From: Rhodospirillum sp.
GTDB taxonomy: Bacteria; Pseudomonadota; Alphaproteobacteria; Dongiales; Dongiaceae
DNA: 64,000 nt
Direction: 5' to 3'
Assembly: GCA_013822765.1 (NCBI GenBank)
Contig: PNKY01000002.1
Coordinates: 744,001-808,000, forward strand
Shown: positions 8,987 to 21,212 of the stretch, piece by piece
Layout of the letters: each line of letters begins with the position of its first letter
Numbering within the stretch: the stretch's first letter is position 1
The notes under the pieces: generated by a model
Seen by the model: the letters and a program-made list of their open reading frames with translations, nothing else
Told to the model about the DNA's origin: nothing
Database searches by the model: none
Program-made: the position numbers and the translations under genes

Positions 8987-10557
8987 ATGGCGACGATCAC
9001 CATGCCGGCCGCCAAGACAGCGCCGACCGCGGCGATGGTCGCGCTCAAGGAAGCCGTCATGACCGCCTTCGTTGTGTTCATGCTGTGCTTCCTGATGATC
9101 GGGTTCGAGACGCAGGCAAGCCAGGGGCAGCCGCTCGGCTACGTGACGCGTTTCGCAGCGATCGCCTGGGGCATCGTGCTGGTGCCGCTGGGGCGCGTCG
9201 CGCTGGTGCTCGATCGCTACGGCCATCCGATGCCCTCGCTGATCGGCGGCGGCTTGGCCTTCCTCTATCTGTTCGGCGGTGCGGTGATTTCCCTCGCCTT
9301 CGACGTGCCGGTCGTTGCGTTCAACGAGCATCTCATCGGGTCCGATCTCGCGGCCGCCGGCGGCATTCCCATGCCGTTCGGCGATCCGATCGTCGATGCG
9401 ATCTTCGGCCTGGGTGCGCTCTACATCGTCGTCCTGGCGGTCCAGACACTGAGACGCACGGCACATGGCGAGCTGACATTGGAGGCGCGCGAGGAGAAGG
9501 AAGAGCGGAGCTCGACGCGCGCGAAGCGCCTGTCGCTCATCCTCGGACCGACCTTGATGGTGCTGGCCGTCATCATCCCGTTCACGCCGTTCTCGGATCG
9601 CGGGCTGATCGAGACGCTCACGCTCATCCTAACCTACGTCATGCTGGGATGGGGATTGAACATCGTGGTCGGTCTCGCCGGCCTGCTGGATCTCGGCTAC
9701 GTCGCGTTCTACGCGGTCGGCGCTTATTCATACGCCAAGCTCTCGCTCGATCTGAATCTCGATTTCTGGGCCAGCCTGCCGCTGGCCGGCATCTTCGCGG
9801 CGTTCTTCGGCGTCGCGCTCGGCTTCCCCGTGCTGCGCCTGCGGGGGGACTACCTGGCGATCGTCACCCTCGGTTTCGGCGAGATGGTGCGCATCATCCT
9901 CATCAACTGGCAGGTCTTCACCGGCGGCCCGAACGGCATCAGCGGAATCAAGAAGATCACGTTCTTCGGCTTTCCGTTCGAGCGCAACGCACCCGAAGGT
10001 ACCGTGACGTTCGCGAATCTGTTCGGGCTGGAATTCAGCACCATGCACCGTGTGCTGTTCCTCTATTATGTGATCCTGGTGCTGGCGCTGATCACAAACT
10101 TCTTCACCATGCGGCTGCGGCGACTGCCGATCGGCCGCGCGTGGGAGGCGCTGCGCGAGGACGAGACCGCCTGCCGCGCCCTCGGCATCAATCCGACCAA
10201 CACCAAGCTGACCGCCTTCGCCATGGGCGCGATGTTCGCAGGATTCGCCGGTTCATTCTTTGCCGTGCGCCAATTGTTCATCAGCCCGGAGAGCTTCGTC
10301 TTCATCGAATCCGCCGTGATCCTGGCGATCGTCGTGCTGGGCGGCATGGGCAGCCAGGTGGGCGTGGCGCTGGCCGCCATCATCCTGATCGGCATGCCCG
10401 AAGTGATGCGCGAGCTGTCGCTCTATCGCATGCTGGCATTCGGCGCGGTGATGGTGCTGATCATGCTTTGGCGTCCGAAGGGTCTGTTGGCGCACCGTGA
10501 GCCAACCATCCTTCTGCGCCGCGGCAATGGAAAGAAAAAGAAGGCGGGGGCGCCGGC

Positions 10558-10561
<4 letters not shown>
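8987..10561 (+). CDS. livM: Branched-chain amino-acid ABC transporter permease
   Basis: 524 residues, longer than E. coli LivM (about 425), as is usual for alphaproteobacteria. The N-terminal 170 residues hold extra membrane segments and a charged linker ([16 protein letters not shown]); the conserved permease core starts near residue 190 with [21 protein letters not shown] and includes [19 protein letters not shown] and [20 protein letters not shown]. The gene overlaps livG by 4 bases (ATGA), showing translational coupling. Confidence 0.94.
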
Positions 10562-11393
<832 letters not shown>

Positions 11394-11397
<4 letters not shown>

Positions 11398-12113
11398 CCG
11401 CGATGCTCAAGATCTCGGGCATCCACACCTTCTACGGCCATATCGAGGCCTTGAAGGGCGTGGACATCGAGGTCACGCAGGGCGAGATCGTCACCATCAT
11501 CGGCGCGAACGGCGCCGGCAAGTCGACGCTCCTGATGACGATCTGCGGCACGCCACGCGCGCGTCACGGCTCGATCGTGTTCGAAGGCGAAGATATCACG
11601 CAGAAGCCGACCTTCGAGATCATGCGCAAGGGCATCGCGCAATCGCCGGAAGGGCGGCGCATCTTTCCGCGCATGTCGGTGCTTGAGAACCTGAAGATGG
11701 GCGCGATCACGTCCGATCCGAAGCTGTACAACGAAGATCTCGACAAGGTGTTCGCGATCTTCCCGCGCCTGAAGGAGCGGCAAGCTCAGCGCGGCGGTAC
11801 CCTATCCGGCGGCGAGCAGCAGATGCTGGCGATCGCGCGCGCGTTGATGAGCCGTCCGCGCCTGCTGCTGCTGGACGAACCTTCGCTCGGCCTGGCGCCG
11901 CTGATCGTCAAGCAGATCTTCCAGGTCATCAAGGACATCAACGAGCACCAGAAGGTAACGGTGTTCCTGGTGGAGCAGAACGCCAATCATGCGCTGAAGC
12001 TGGCGCATCGCGGATATGTGATGGTGAACGGGAACATCACGTTGAGCGGCACCGGGCGCGAACTGCTGGCCAATCCGGAAGTGCGCGCCGCGTATCTCGA
12101 AGGCGGACATTAG
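11394..12113 (+). CDS. livF: Branched-chain amino-acid ABC transporter ATPase
   Basis: 239 residues. Walker A GANGAGKS near 37-44, signature LSGGEQQMLAIARALM, Walker B LLLLDEPSLGLAP and the LivF-type end VEQNANHALKLAHRGYVM. Normal length. It is the second ATPase of the same transporter; the next gene starts 15 bases downstream. Confidence 0.95.
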
Positions 12114-12128
12114 AGGACGAACAGGCGG

Positions 12129-12470
12129 ATGCTGGCTGAAATCAACTTTTGGGAGTTTCTCGGCATCACCGGAATCTTGTTCGGTGGTTGCGCTTTCATG
12201 ATGGGGCAGGCGATCGCCGATACCTGGCGTCCGGCCTGGCAGAACATTCCCTACGGAATTTTGCTCGCGGGGGGAAATCACTTTCTGGACAGCGCGCTGT
12301 TCGGCGGCTCCTGGGGCAACTGGATACATTATCTGCTTGATGTCGTGGTTCTCGTGGCGATTGCCCTGTTCGCGCATCGCGTAACCATGGCGCGCAAGAT
12401 GGTGACGCAATATCCATGGATCTATGAACGCGCCGGCCTTTTGAGCTGGCGGGAAAAGGCTTCGGCTTAG
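12129..12470 (+). CDS. Small membrane protein of the liv operon, DUF6867-like
   Basis: 113 residues with three predicted membrane segments (about 10-27, 41-58 and 66-84) and a positively charged C-terminus, so probably in the inner membrane. By recall it resembles DUF6867 proteins, which recur between livF and the binding-protein gene in alphaproteobacterial liv operons. That position, only 15 bases after livF, suggests an accessory subunit or assembly factor of the transporter; no experimental function is known to me. Confidence 0.65.
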   Translation: MLAEINFWEFLGITGILFGGCAFMMGQAIADTWRPAWQNIPYGILLAGGNHFLDSALFGGSWGNWIHYLLDVVVLVAIALFAHRVTMARKMVTQYPWIYERAGLLSWREKASA

Positions 12471-12625
12471 GCCCAATCCAACGGGCCAAAGGGGCATCCG
12501 TATATTTCACGCGAAATTGCGGGCAATAGCGGATTGACCGGGCTGCGCAACCGGAGGATGATTGCGCCAAGCCCGCATGTTGGAAGACCAACCGGGTGAC
12601 AACACAAGGCTAGAGAGAGGGAGAC

Positions 12626-13759
12626 ATGTTGAAGAATTTGCTTTCCACGACTGCGCTCGTGGCTGCGGTCGCTGTTGGAGCGTTCGCGATGCCGACGGTT
12701 GCAAGTGCGGACATCACGATCGCCGTTGCCGGTCCGATGACCGGCGATCTCGCGGCGTTCGGCGAGCAGCTGCGTCGCGGTGCGGAGATGGCCGTGAAGG
12801 ACATCAATGCGGCCGGCGGCGTGAACGGCGAGCAGATCAAGCTGGAAATCGGTGACGACCAGTGCGATCCGAAGCAGGCCGTGCAGGTGGCGAACGATCT
12901 GGTGAAGAAGGGCGTTGCGTTCGTCGCGGGTCACTTCTGCTCCGGTTCGTCGATCCCGGCGTCCGAAGTCTACATGGAAGAGGGCGTGCTGCAGATGACG
13001 CCCGCTTCGACCAACCCGGCCTTCACCGAGGGTCCGGCATCGAAGGGCGTGAAGACCATCTTCCGCACCTGCGGCCGTGACGACAAGCAGGGTTCGTTCG
13101 CCGGTCCGTGGATGGCGAAGACCTATGCCGGCAAGAAGGTCGCCATCCTCGACGACAAGTCCGCCTATGGTCAGGGCCTCGCCAACGAGACCCAGAAGAA
13201 CATGGAAGCGGCCGGTCTGAAGACGTCGGTGCGCGATACCTATACGCAAAAGGAGAAGGACTTCTCCGCTCTGATCACCAAGCTGAAGAGCTCGGGCGTC
13301 GAAGCCGTCTACATCGGCGGCTACCACAACGACGTCGGCTTGATGGTGCGTCAGGCGCGCGAGCAGGGCTTCAACGCCGCGTTCATCTCGGCCGACGCTC
13401 TGAACACGGCTGAGTTCTGGTCGATCTCCGGCCCGGCCGGCGAAGGCCTGCGCTACAGCGACGGCGCTTCCGCGGTCAATCTCGACAGCGCGAAGGCGGT
13501 CGTGGAGAAGTTCCGCGCCGAGAGCTACGAGCCGGAAGGCTACACTCTCAACTCCTACGCGGCGATCCAGGCTTGGGCCGCTGCTGCCGCGATCGCCAAG
13601 TCGACCGACGGTGAGAAGGTTGCCGAGGCGCTGCACGGCAACACGATCCCGAGCGTGATCGGCGATCTGACGTGGGACGAGAAGGGCGACCTGACCAAGG
13701 TCAACTACGCCTGGTACGTCTATCATGACGGCAAGGCCGTTCAAGAGCCGCTGAACTAA
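12626..13759 (+). CDS. livJ: Branched-chain amino-acid binding protein, periplasmic
   Basis: 377 residues with a Sec signal peptide cleaved after PTVASA (residue 28). The mature protein starts DITIAVAGPMTGDLAAFGEQ, the Leu/Ile/Val-binding periplasmic fold. Two cysteines of the class (DDQCDPKQ and GHFCSGSS) are conserved. A strong GAGAGAGGGAGA ribosome site precedes the ATG, and a terminator follows, allowing higher expression than the membrane subunits. A paralogue follows at 13902. Confidence 0.93.
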   Translation: MLKNLLSTTALVAAVAVGAFAMPTVASADITIAVAGPMTGDLAAFGEQLRRGAEMAVKDINAAGGVNGEQIKLEIGDDQCDPKQAVQVANDLVKKGVAFVAGHFCSGSSIPASEVYMEEGVLQMTPASTNPAFTEGPASKGVKTIFRTCGRDDKQGSFAGPWMAKTYAGKKVAILDDKSAYGQGLANETQKNMEAAGLKTSVRDTYTQKEKDFSALITKLKSSGVEAVYIGGYHNDVGLMVRQAREQGFNAAFISADALNTAEFWSISGPAGEGLRYSDGASAVNLDSAKAVVEKFRAESYEPEGYTLNSYAAIQAWAAAAAIAKSTDGEKVAEALHGNTIPSVIGDLTWDEKGDLTKVNYAWYVYHDGKAVQEPLN

Positions 13760-13780
13760 GCCGTTCAGAGCTTCATCTCG

Positions 13781-13813
13781 AAGGCCCGGGTGGCAACGTC
13801 CGGGCCTTTTTTC
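13781..13813 (+). terminator. Intrinsic terminator after livJ
   Basis: GGCCCGG (13783-13789) pairs with CCGGGCC (13800-13806), 10-base loop, followed by six T. It separates livJ from its tandem paralogue, so the second gene probably needs its own promoter or read-through. Confidence 0.85.
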
Positions 13814-13901
13814 TTTGCTCGCCGCTACCATCGGCGCGCACCATGACGTAGCTTCGATGCGCGTCAAGATTGCCTGCTTCAGATGTTCATGGGGATTCGA
13901 T

Positions 13902-15053
13902 ATGACGAAGCATTCATTTCACCTCGCCTTGATCGCCGTTCCTCTGTTGCTGTCGGCGTGCGCGGGCAACGGCGCTCCGGCATCCAAGCAAGCGCCAGCA
14001 TCTCCCAATGAAATCGTGATCGGCGTCGCCGGTCCGATGACCGGCGATCTCGCTGCTTTCGGCGAGCAGCTGCGGCGCGGGGCCGAGCAGGCGGTCGCAG
14101 ACGTGAACGCCGAGGGTGGCGTTCTCGGCAAGAAACTTCGGCTGGTCATCGGTGACGATCAATGTGATCCGAAACGCGCCGTCCAGGTGGCGCAGCGCCT
14201 CATCGCAGATGGCGCCGTGTTCGTGGACGGTCACTTCTGCTCAGGCTCCTCGATCCCGGCGTCCGAGCTTTATGCTGAAGCGGGAGTTCTGCAGATCACG
14301 CCGTCCTCGACCAATCCGAAACTGACGGACTCCCCGGCAGCCATGGAGTCCAAGACGCTGTTCCGCACCTGCGGTCGAGATGACCGGCAAGGCACCTTTG
14401 CGGGCGCTTGGATTGCGAAGAACTATCTTACCAAGAAAGTCGCCGTCTTCGATGATCTGTCGCCCTACGGCCGCGGGGTGGCAGACGAAACCGAGCGTGC
14501 AATTCAAGCCGGCGGCGTCCAGCCGGTGCTCCGAGAGCATTTCACGCAGAAGCAGAGCGATTTCTCCGAGATCATTGCAAGACTGAAAGACGCGCACGTT
14601 GAGATGATCTACTTCGGTGGTTATCACGATCAGATCGCCGGCTTCGTGCGGCAGGCGCGTGAACAAGGCTTCACCGGCGACTTCGCCGCGCCGGATGCCC
14701 TGAATACCTCGGAGTTCTGGTCGATCGCCGGTTCCGCCGGCGATGGGGTGCGCTTCACCGATGCCAGCTCTCAGGTCAACTTCGTCAGTGCCAAGTCGGT
14801 GGTCGAGACGTTCCGCTCCGGCAACTATGAGCCCGAGGGCTACACATTGGGTTCCTATGCCGCGGTGCAGGCCTGGGCGGCAGCCGCCGCGATCGCTGGA
14901 TCGACCGAGGCCAGCCAGGTCGGCGCGACGCTCCACAGCCGCACCATTCCGACGGTGATCGGCGACCTCAGCTGGGATCACAAGGGCGACCTGACGCACG
15001 TCAACTATGCCTGGTTCGTCTGGCACGAAGGCCAATACACGGAAGAGCCCTGA
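13902..15053 (+). CDS. Branched-chain amino-acid binding protein, lipoprotein paralogue
   Basis: 383 residues from ATG 13902. The signal ends in a lipobox, LLLSACAGNG, so the mature Cys (about residue 20) should be lipid-modified and membrane-anchored, unlike the soluble protein encoded just upstream. The rest aligns end to end with that protein (VAGPMTGDLAAFGEQLRRGAE, DDQCDPK, GHFCSGSSIPASE), so this is a tandem duplication that has changed its anchoring and probably its ligand range. It has its own terminator. Confidence 0.9.
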   Translation: MTKHSFHLALIAVPLLLSACAGNGAPASKQAPASPNEIVIGVAGPMTGDLAAFGEQLRRGAEQAVADVNAEGGVLGKKLRLVIGDDQCDPKRAVQVAQRLIADGAVFVDGHFCSGSSIPASELYAEAGVLQITPSSTNPKLTDSPAAMESKTLFRTCGRDDRQGTFAGAWIAKNYLTKKVAVFDDLSPYGRGVADETERAIQAGGVQPVLREHFTQKQSDFSEIIARLKDAHVEMIYFGGYHDQIAGFVRQAREQGFTGDFAAPDALNTSEFWSIAGSAGDGVRFTDASSQVNFVSAKSVVETFRSGNYEPEGYTLGSYAAVQAWAAAAAIAGSTEASQVGATLHSRTIPTVIGDLSWDHKGDLTHVNYAWFVWHEGQYTEEP

Positions 15054-15077
15054 ATCGGTTCGATATTGGATGCTCCA

Positions 15078-15113
15078 AAGGCCCGGGTATCGATCCCCGG
15101 GCCTTTTGCTTTT
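15078..15113 (+). terminator. Intrinsic terminator after the binding lipoprotein gene
   Basis: GGCCCGGG pairs with CCCGGGCC around the loop TATCGATC, followed by TTTTGCTTTT. It closes the liv region. Confidence 0.85.
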
Positions 15114-15187
15114 GTCGATAGATTGTGGTTGGCGGGGCAGGGGACGGGTTATATTGTATGCCGCCTCGCGTAACCGGAACCCCAGAG

Positions 15188-15622
15188 ATGCCCAAGGAAA
15201 CCATCGCGATCGCCAGCGACCATGCCGGCTTTGAGCTGAAAGCCCAGTTGAAACAGGAACTGGTGGCGATGGGCTTCGAGCCCCTGGACCTCGGGACGGA
15301 ATCCGCGAGCTCGGTCGACTATCCCGATTTCGCCGATCGCCTCGCCGGCGCCCTCAAGGACGGCAAGGCCAAGCGCGGGGTCCTGGTCTGCGGCACTGGT
15401 ATCGGGATCTCCATGGCGGCGAACCGCCATCGCCATGTCCGCGCCGCCGTCGTGCACGACGTCACCAGCGCGCGCCTGACCCGCCTGCACAACAACGCCA
15501 ACGTGCTGTGCCTAGGCGCCCGGCTCACCGGAATGGATGTCGCAAAGGACTGCCTGAAGGTGTTTTTAACGACAGATTTCGAGGGGGGCCGTCACGAAAA
15601 TCGCGTCGCCAAACTGGGCTGA
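15188..15622 (+). CDS. rpiB: Ribose-5-phosphate isomerase B
   Basis: 144 residues, RpiB/LacAB family, interconverting ribulose 5-phosphate and ribose 5-phosphate in the pentose phosphate pathway. Motifs: IASDHAGFELK, DYPDFA, the active-site Cys in VLVCGTGIGISMAAN, and HDVTSARLTRLHNNANVLCLG. The start at ATG 15188 leaves the family-typical N-terminus; an upstream in-frame extension has no family match. It stands 37 bases before glyA, a common alphaproteobacterial pair. Confidence 0.94.
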   Translation: MPKETIAIASDHAGFELKAQLKQELVAMGFEPLDLGTESASSVDYPDFADRLAGALKDGKAKRGVLVCGTGIGISMAANRHRHVRAAVVHDVTSARLTRLHNNANVLCLGARLTGMDVAKDCLKVFLTTDFEGGRHENRVAKLG

Positions 15623-15659
15623 TCTGGCCCGGTTCCGCCTGCGATAGAGGACCAGCAAG

Positions 15660-16955
<1,296 letters not shown>

Positions 16956-16979
16956 ACACGAGGTTTTTGGGGGACGTGA

Positions 16980-17438
16980 ATGCGCTGTCCGTTTTGCGGA
17001 AACGAGGATACCCAGGTCAAGGACTCCCGACCGACGGACGATAACTCCGCAATCCGCAGGCGGCGGCAATGCACCAATTGCGGTGCGCGCTTCACCACCT
17101 TCGAACGCGTTCAGCTGCGTGAGCTGGTCGTTGTGAAGAGCAACGGCCAGCGCGAGCCGTTCGACCGCGAGAAGTTGTTGCGCTCCATGCAGATCTCGCT
17201 GCGCAAACGGCCGGTCGATCAGGATCGGCTGGAGCGCGTGGTCAACGGCATCGTGCGGCGCCTTGAAAGCTCCGGCGAAACCGAGATTCCGACCACGCAC
17301 ATCGGCGAAGCCGTGATGGACGCGCTCGCCACCCTGGACAAGGTCGCCTATGTCCGCTTCGCCTCGGTCTATCGCAACTTCCGCGAGGCCAAGGACTTCG
17401 AGACCTTCATCGGCAAGCTCGGCAGTGACGAAGACTGA
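16980..17438 (+). CDS. nrdR: Ribonucleotide reductase repressor NrdR
   Basis: 152 residues. N-terminal zinc ribbon with C3, C6, C31 and C34, then an ATP-cone (about 49-139: [20 protein letters not shown] onward). It represses nrd genes when dATP is bound. The 3' end overlaps the likely GTG start of ribD by 14 bases. Confidence 0.96.
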   Translation: MRCPFCGNEDTQVKDSRPTDDNSAIRRRRQCTNCGARFTTFERVQLRELVVVKSNGQREPFDREKLLRSMQISLRKRPVDQDRLERVVNGIVRRLESSGETEIPTTHIGEAVMDALATLDKVAYVRFASVYRNFREAKDFETFIGKLGSDED

Positions 17439-18501
17439 TCACTGGAGCGCCGATCTCGAGCACATGGCCGCCGCCCTGTCATTGGGTGCGCGCAACCTGG
17501 GGCAGACCTGGCCAAACCCTGCCGTCGGCTGCGTGATCGTCGATGCGGCCGGCCATGTTGTCGGGCGCGGCTTCACGCAACGCGGCGGCCGGCCACACGC
17601 CGAGACCGAAGCGCTGAAGATGGCTGGCGCGCGCGCCAAGGGCGCCACCGCCTATGTCACGCTCGAACCTTGTTCCCACCACGGCAAGACGCCACCCTGC
17701 GCCGCAGCGCTTGTCGCCGCCGGCATCACGCGCTGCGTTGCCGCCATCGAGGATCCCGATCCGCGCGTCTCCGGCCGCGGCTTGGCGAAGCTGCGCGAGG
17801 CGGGCATCGCGGTGGAGACAGGCGTGCTCGCCGCGCAGGCGCGGGATCTCAACGCCGGCTTCCTGACGCGCGTCACCGAAGGGCGGCCATTGGTCGCACT
17901 GAAGCTGGCCACCTCGCTCGACGGCCGGATCGCCACCCGCGCCGGCGAGAGCCGCTGGATCACCGGGGAGGAGGCGCGGGCATTCGGCCACAGGCTGCGC
18001 GCCACGCACGATGCCATCGCAGTCGGGTCGGGCACTGTGCTGGCGGACGATCCGGAGCTGACGTGCCGCATTCCCGGGCTGGAACACCGCTCGCCTGTTC
18101 GGCTGGTCTTCGACCGGCGCGGACGCACCCCCGCGACAGCGAAGATCTTGACCCCAACTCCGCCAACCTGGGTCATCGGAGAGAATCCTGTTAAGAACGC
18201 TGCGCAATTCATTGAAATGGCGCAGAACGCCGGGCTCGGCGATGTGCTGGCCAAGCTCGCCGGAGCCGGCTTGACCCGCATCCTGGTCGAAGGCGGCGCC
18301 ACCCTCGCCACGGCGTTCCTGAAGGCCAGCTTGGTGGACCGCCTCTACTGGTTCAGGGCGCCCATGACCATCGGCGGTGATGGCCTGCCTGGCATTGCGC
18401 CGATGGACGTCGACCGCCTTGCACAGGGCGTCGGGCTGTGTTGCACGGGTCGCCGGGCACTCGGGAATGATGTGCTGGAACTCTACGAGCGGCCTGCCTA
18501 G
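17425..18501 (+). CDS. ribD: Riboflavin biosynthesis deaminase/reductase
   Basis: 358 residues from GTG 17425 (ATG 17464 would remove the first helix). N-terminal deaminase domain with zinc ligands in [13 protein letters not shown] and [12 protein letters not shown]-terminal reductase with [16 protein letters not shown] and [13 protein letters not shown]. It performs steps two and three of riboflavin synthesis. It overlaps nrdR and lies 41 bases before ribE. Confidence 0.94.
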   Translation: MTKTDHWSADLEHMAAALSLGARNLGQTWPNPAVGCVIVDAAGHVVGRGFTQRGGRPHAETEALKMAGARAKGATAYVTLEPCSHHGKTPPCAAALVAAGITRCVAAIEDPDPRVSGRGLAKLREAGIAVETGVLAAQARDLNAGFLTRVTEGRPLVALKLATSLDGRIATRAGESRWITGEEARAFGHRLRATHDAIAVGSGTVLADDPELTCRIPGLEHRSPVRLVFDRRGRTPATAKILTPTPPTWVIGENPVKNAAQFIEMAQNAGLGDVLAKLAGAGLTRILVEGGATLATAFLKASLVDRLYWFRAPMTIGGDGLPGIAPMDVDRLAQGVGLCCTGRRALGNDVLELYERPA

Positions 18502-18542
18502 ATTGGCGCCGGCTTCACGGCGTTAACTTTTTTACGGCGGAC

Positions 18543-19133
18543 ATGTTCACCGGCATCATCACCGACCTCGGCAAGGTCAAGACCATCGCGTTCGGGCCGA
18601 CCACGCGGCTCGAGATCGCGACCGCCTACGACACCGGCGGCATCGCGCTCGGCGCCTCGGTCGCCTGCAATGGCTGCTGCCTGTCGGTGGTCGAGAAGGG
18701 ACCGGGTTGGATGGCGTTTGAAGCCAGCCGCGAGACCCTGGACAAGACCACCATGGGCGACTGGAAGGTCGGTCACCCGATCAACCTGGAGCGGGCGCTC
18801 AAGCTGGGCGACGAGCTGGGCGGCCATCTGGTCTCCGGCCATGTCGACGGCGTCGGGCGCATTCTGTCGATCAAGCCAGATGGCGGGAGCCTGCGCATCG
18901 TGATCGAGGCGCCGAAGGAGATGGCGCGCATGATCGCGCCCAAGGGCTCGATCGTGGTCGATGGCATCTCGCTGACCGTCAACGAGGTCGATGGCGCGCG
19001 CTTCGGCGTCAATATCATCCCGATCACGCAAACCGCGACCAATCTGGGCCAGGGCAAAGAGGGCGATCGGGTCAACCTGGAAATCGACCTCATCGCGCGA
19101 TATGTTGCGCGCCTGCTGGCGCCGGCTGAGTAA
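18543..19133 (+). CDS. ribE: Riboflavin synthase alpha chain
   Basis: 196 residues with two lumazine-binding repeats. The first starts MFTGIITDLGKV; the second contains GHLVSGHVDGVGRI and IVVDGISLTVNEV. It converts two lumazines to riboflavin. The usual ribBA gene is not found between ribE and ribH, only 24 bases. Confidence 0.95.
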   Translation: MFTGIITDLGKVKTIAFGPTTRLEIATAYDTGGIALGASVACNGCCLSVVEKGPGWMAFEASRETLDKTTMGDWKVGHPINLERALKLGDELGGHLVSGHVDGVGRILSIKPDGGSLRIVIEAPKEMARMIAPKGSIVVDGISLTVNEVDGARFGVNIIPITQTATNLGQGKEGDRVNLEIDLIARYVARLLAPAE

Positions 19134-19157
19134 CCCGGCAAGGACACATCATCCGAC

Positions 19158-19619
19158 ATGACTAACGACAAACCGCATATCTTGATCGTCGAAGCGCGCT
19201 TCTACGATGACCTGCTTGACGCCATGCTCAAGGGCGCGAAACGCGTGCTGGACAAGGCCGGCGCGACCTACGAGATCGTCACCGTACCCGGCGCGCTGGA
19301 GATCCCCGGCGCCATCAAGTTCGCGCACGAGGCGGGCAATGCCGGACGGCTGGAGCATCGCTTCGACGGCTACGTCGCGATCGGCTGCGTTATCCGCGGC
19401 GAGACCTCGCACTACGACACCGTGTGCGAGGAAAGTGCGCGGGGACTGATGGACCTGACCATCCAGTACGACCTCGCGATCGGCAACGGCATCATCACGG
19501 TCGAGAACGAAGACCAGGCCTGGGCGCGCGCCAAGCCCGAGGATCAGGACAAGGGGGGTGGCGCCGCGAAGGCCTGCCTGACCATGGTGGCGCTGAAGCG
19601 CCGCTGGGGGCTGGAGTGA
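19158..19619 (+). CDS. ribH: 6,7-dimethyl-8-ribityllumazine synthase
   Basis: 153 residues. [35 protein letters not shown] and [13 protein letters not shown] are the family's substrate-binding segments. Makes the substrate of RibE. The stop overlaps the nusB start (TGATG), a conserved coupling in alphaproteobacteria. Confidence 0.96.
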   Translation: MTNDKPHILIVEARFYDDLLDAMLKGAKRVLDKAGATYEIVTVPGALEIPGAIKFAHEAGNAGRLEHRFDGYVAIGCVIRGETSHYDTVCEESARGLMDLTIQYDLAIGNGIITVENEDQAWARAKPEDQDKGGGAAKACLTMVALKRRWGLE

Positions 19620-20134
19620 TGGCGGGCAAGGCACCCGACGATCGCGCGGAGCGCGGTAAGCGCCTGGCCCTGACGCGCAGCAACGCGCGGCTTGCTGCCG
19701 TGCAGGCGCTCTATCAGTGGGAAGCGACCGGCACGCGTGCAGAATCAGTCATCAAGGAATTCGCCGATCATCGTTTGGGCGAAGTGGTCGACGATGTCGC
19801 CCTTCCGCCCGCCGACCTCAAGCTGTTCACCACCGTCGTGCTGGGCGCGGCGTCGAACGTCGCCGAGCTCGACGACATGATCGCGGCCGTGCTGACCGAG
19901 GATTGGACGGTCGAGCGGCTTGAGGCGACGCTGCGCGCCGTCTTGCGCTGCGGCGTGTTCGAGCTGGCGCACCGCGAGGATGTGCCGCCGCGCGTGGTCA
20001 TCGCCGAATACGTTGGCGTGTGCGACGCCTTCTTCGGGGCCAAGGAGACCGGCCTCGTCAACGGCATTCTCGATCAGCTTGCACGGCAGTTGCGGCCGGC
20101 GGAAATGGGGCCTGGCAGCCCCGCCGGTCGCTGA
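19619..20134 (+). CDS. nusB: Transcription antitermination factor NusB
   Basis: 171 residues from the ATG that overlaps the ribH stop. All-helical RNA-binding protein that binds boxA with NusE for rRNA antitermination. Motifs: SNARLAAVQALYQWEATG, RLEATLRAVLRCGVFELAHR, PPRVVIAEYVGVCDAFF and ETGLVNGILDQLAR. Normal length. The first codons encode a charged, lysine/arginine-rich tail. Confidence 0.94.
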   Translation: MAGKAPDDRAERGKRLALTRSNARLAAVQALYQWEATGTRAESVIKEFADHRLGEVVDDVALPPADLKLFTTVVLGAASNVAELDDMIAAVLTEDWTVERLEATLRAVLRCGVFELAHREDVPPRVVIAEYVGVCDAFFGAKETGLVNGILDQLARQLRPAEMGPGSPAGR

Positions 20135-20142
20135 GCGCGGCG

Positions 20143-21141
20143 GTGGCGGGGAAGGGCAAGCTGCCGGGTGAGTTCGATCTCATCGCGCGCTACTTCGCGC
20201 CGCTTGCCGCCAAGGCGCCCGGCGCGCTCGGCCTCAAGGACGACGCCGCAACGTTCCAGCCGCCTGCCGGCATGGAGCTGGTCTTCACCACCGATGCGCT
20301 GACGGCGGACCTGCATTTCCTGCGCAGCGATCCGCCCGACCTGATCGCGCGCAAGATGTTGCGCCAGAATCTCTCCGACCTTGCGGGCAAGGGCGCGAAG
20401 CCGCTCGGCTATCTCATGACCACCGCGCTCGACGATGGGATCGACGAGGCTTGGATCGCGAAGTTCGCGGAAGGTCTGGCGCAGGATCAGGCCGAATTCG
20501 ACATCGCGCTGTGGGGCGGCGACACCACCTCCACACCAGGCCCGCTGGCGCTGACCGCGACCCTGATCGGCGCCGTGCCGGCCGGCCGCGCGCTGCGGCG
20601 CAATGGGGCGAGGCCCGGCGATCGCATCCTCGTCACCGGCACGATCGGCGACGGTTTCTTCGGCCTCGCGGCCCATCGCGGCGAACTGCCTGACCTGGCG
20701 GAACCGGCGCGGCGCTTCCTGGCGCAGCGCTACGTGCTGCCGCAGCCGCGCGTCGCGTTGGGACGGATGCTGGCGGAGCAGGGGCTGGCGCAGGCCGGCA
20801 TGGATGTTTCCGACGGCCTCGCCGCCGATCTCGCCCACATGTGCGCGGCGTCGCATTGCGGCGCGCGGGTCGAAGTGGCGGCGGTGCCATTGTCGGACGC
20901 CGTTGCCGATCTGGTTGCCGCCGACCCGGCGCTGATCGCCTCTGCCATCACGGGGGGCGATGACTACGAGCTCGTGCTGGCGGTGCCGCCCGATCGCATA
21001 GCGGCGGCGCTTGACGCGGCCCGCCAGTCCGGAACCGCTATCGTCGAGATTGGCAGCTTTGTCCAGGAATCCAGACTCACATTCCTGGATCGCGACAACC
21101 GGCCCTTGGCCTTTGAAAAGGCTGGTTTTACCCACTTTTAA
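20143..21141 (+). CDS. thiL: Thiamine-monophosphate kinase
   Basis: 332 residues from GTG 20143, 8 bases behind nusB. AIR-synthase-like kinase fold that phosphorylates thiamine monophosphate. GEFDLIARYFAPLA, KDDAATFQPPAG, MLRQNLSDLAGKGAKPLGYL, WGGDTTSTPG and GMDVSDGLAADL carry the metal- and ATP-binding aspartates. nusB-thiL is a conserved pair. Confidence 0.94.
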   Translation: MAGKGKLPGEFDLIARYFAPLAAKAPGALGLKDDAATFQPPAGMELVFTTDALTADLHFLRSDPPDLIARKMLRQNLSDLAGKGAKPLGYLMTTALDDGIDEAWIAKFAEGLAQDQAEFDIALWGGDTTSTPGPLALTATLIGAVPAGRALRRNGARPGDRILVTGTIGDGFFGLAAHRGELPDLAEPARRFLAQRYVLPQPRVALGRMLAEQGLAQAGMDVSDGLAADLAHMCAASHCGARVEVAAVPLSDAVADLVAADPALIASAITGGDDYELVLAVPPDRIAAALDAARQSGTAIVEIGSFVQESRLTFLDRDNRPLAFEKAGFTHF

Positions 21142-21212
21142 CCATTCCAGGCGCTATTTGGGACCAGGTTCCGCAGGGTGTGCGGTTCCCAAGGAGTCCC
21201 GCTGGCGTCGCG

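Noticed and set aside
12470..12487. Hairpin GGCCC/GGGCC at the end of the DUF6867-like gene
   Set aside because: Only 5 base pairs and no T-run follows, so I do not call it a terminator; livJ could still be co-transcribed.
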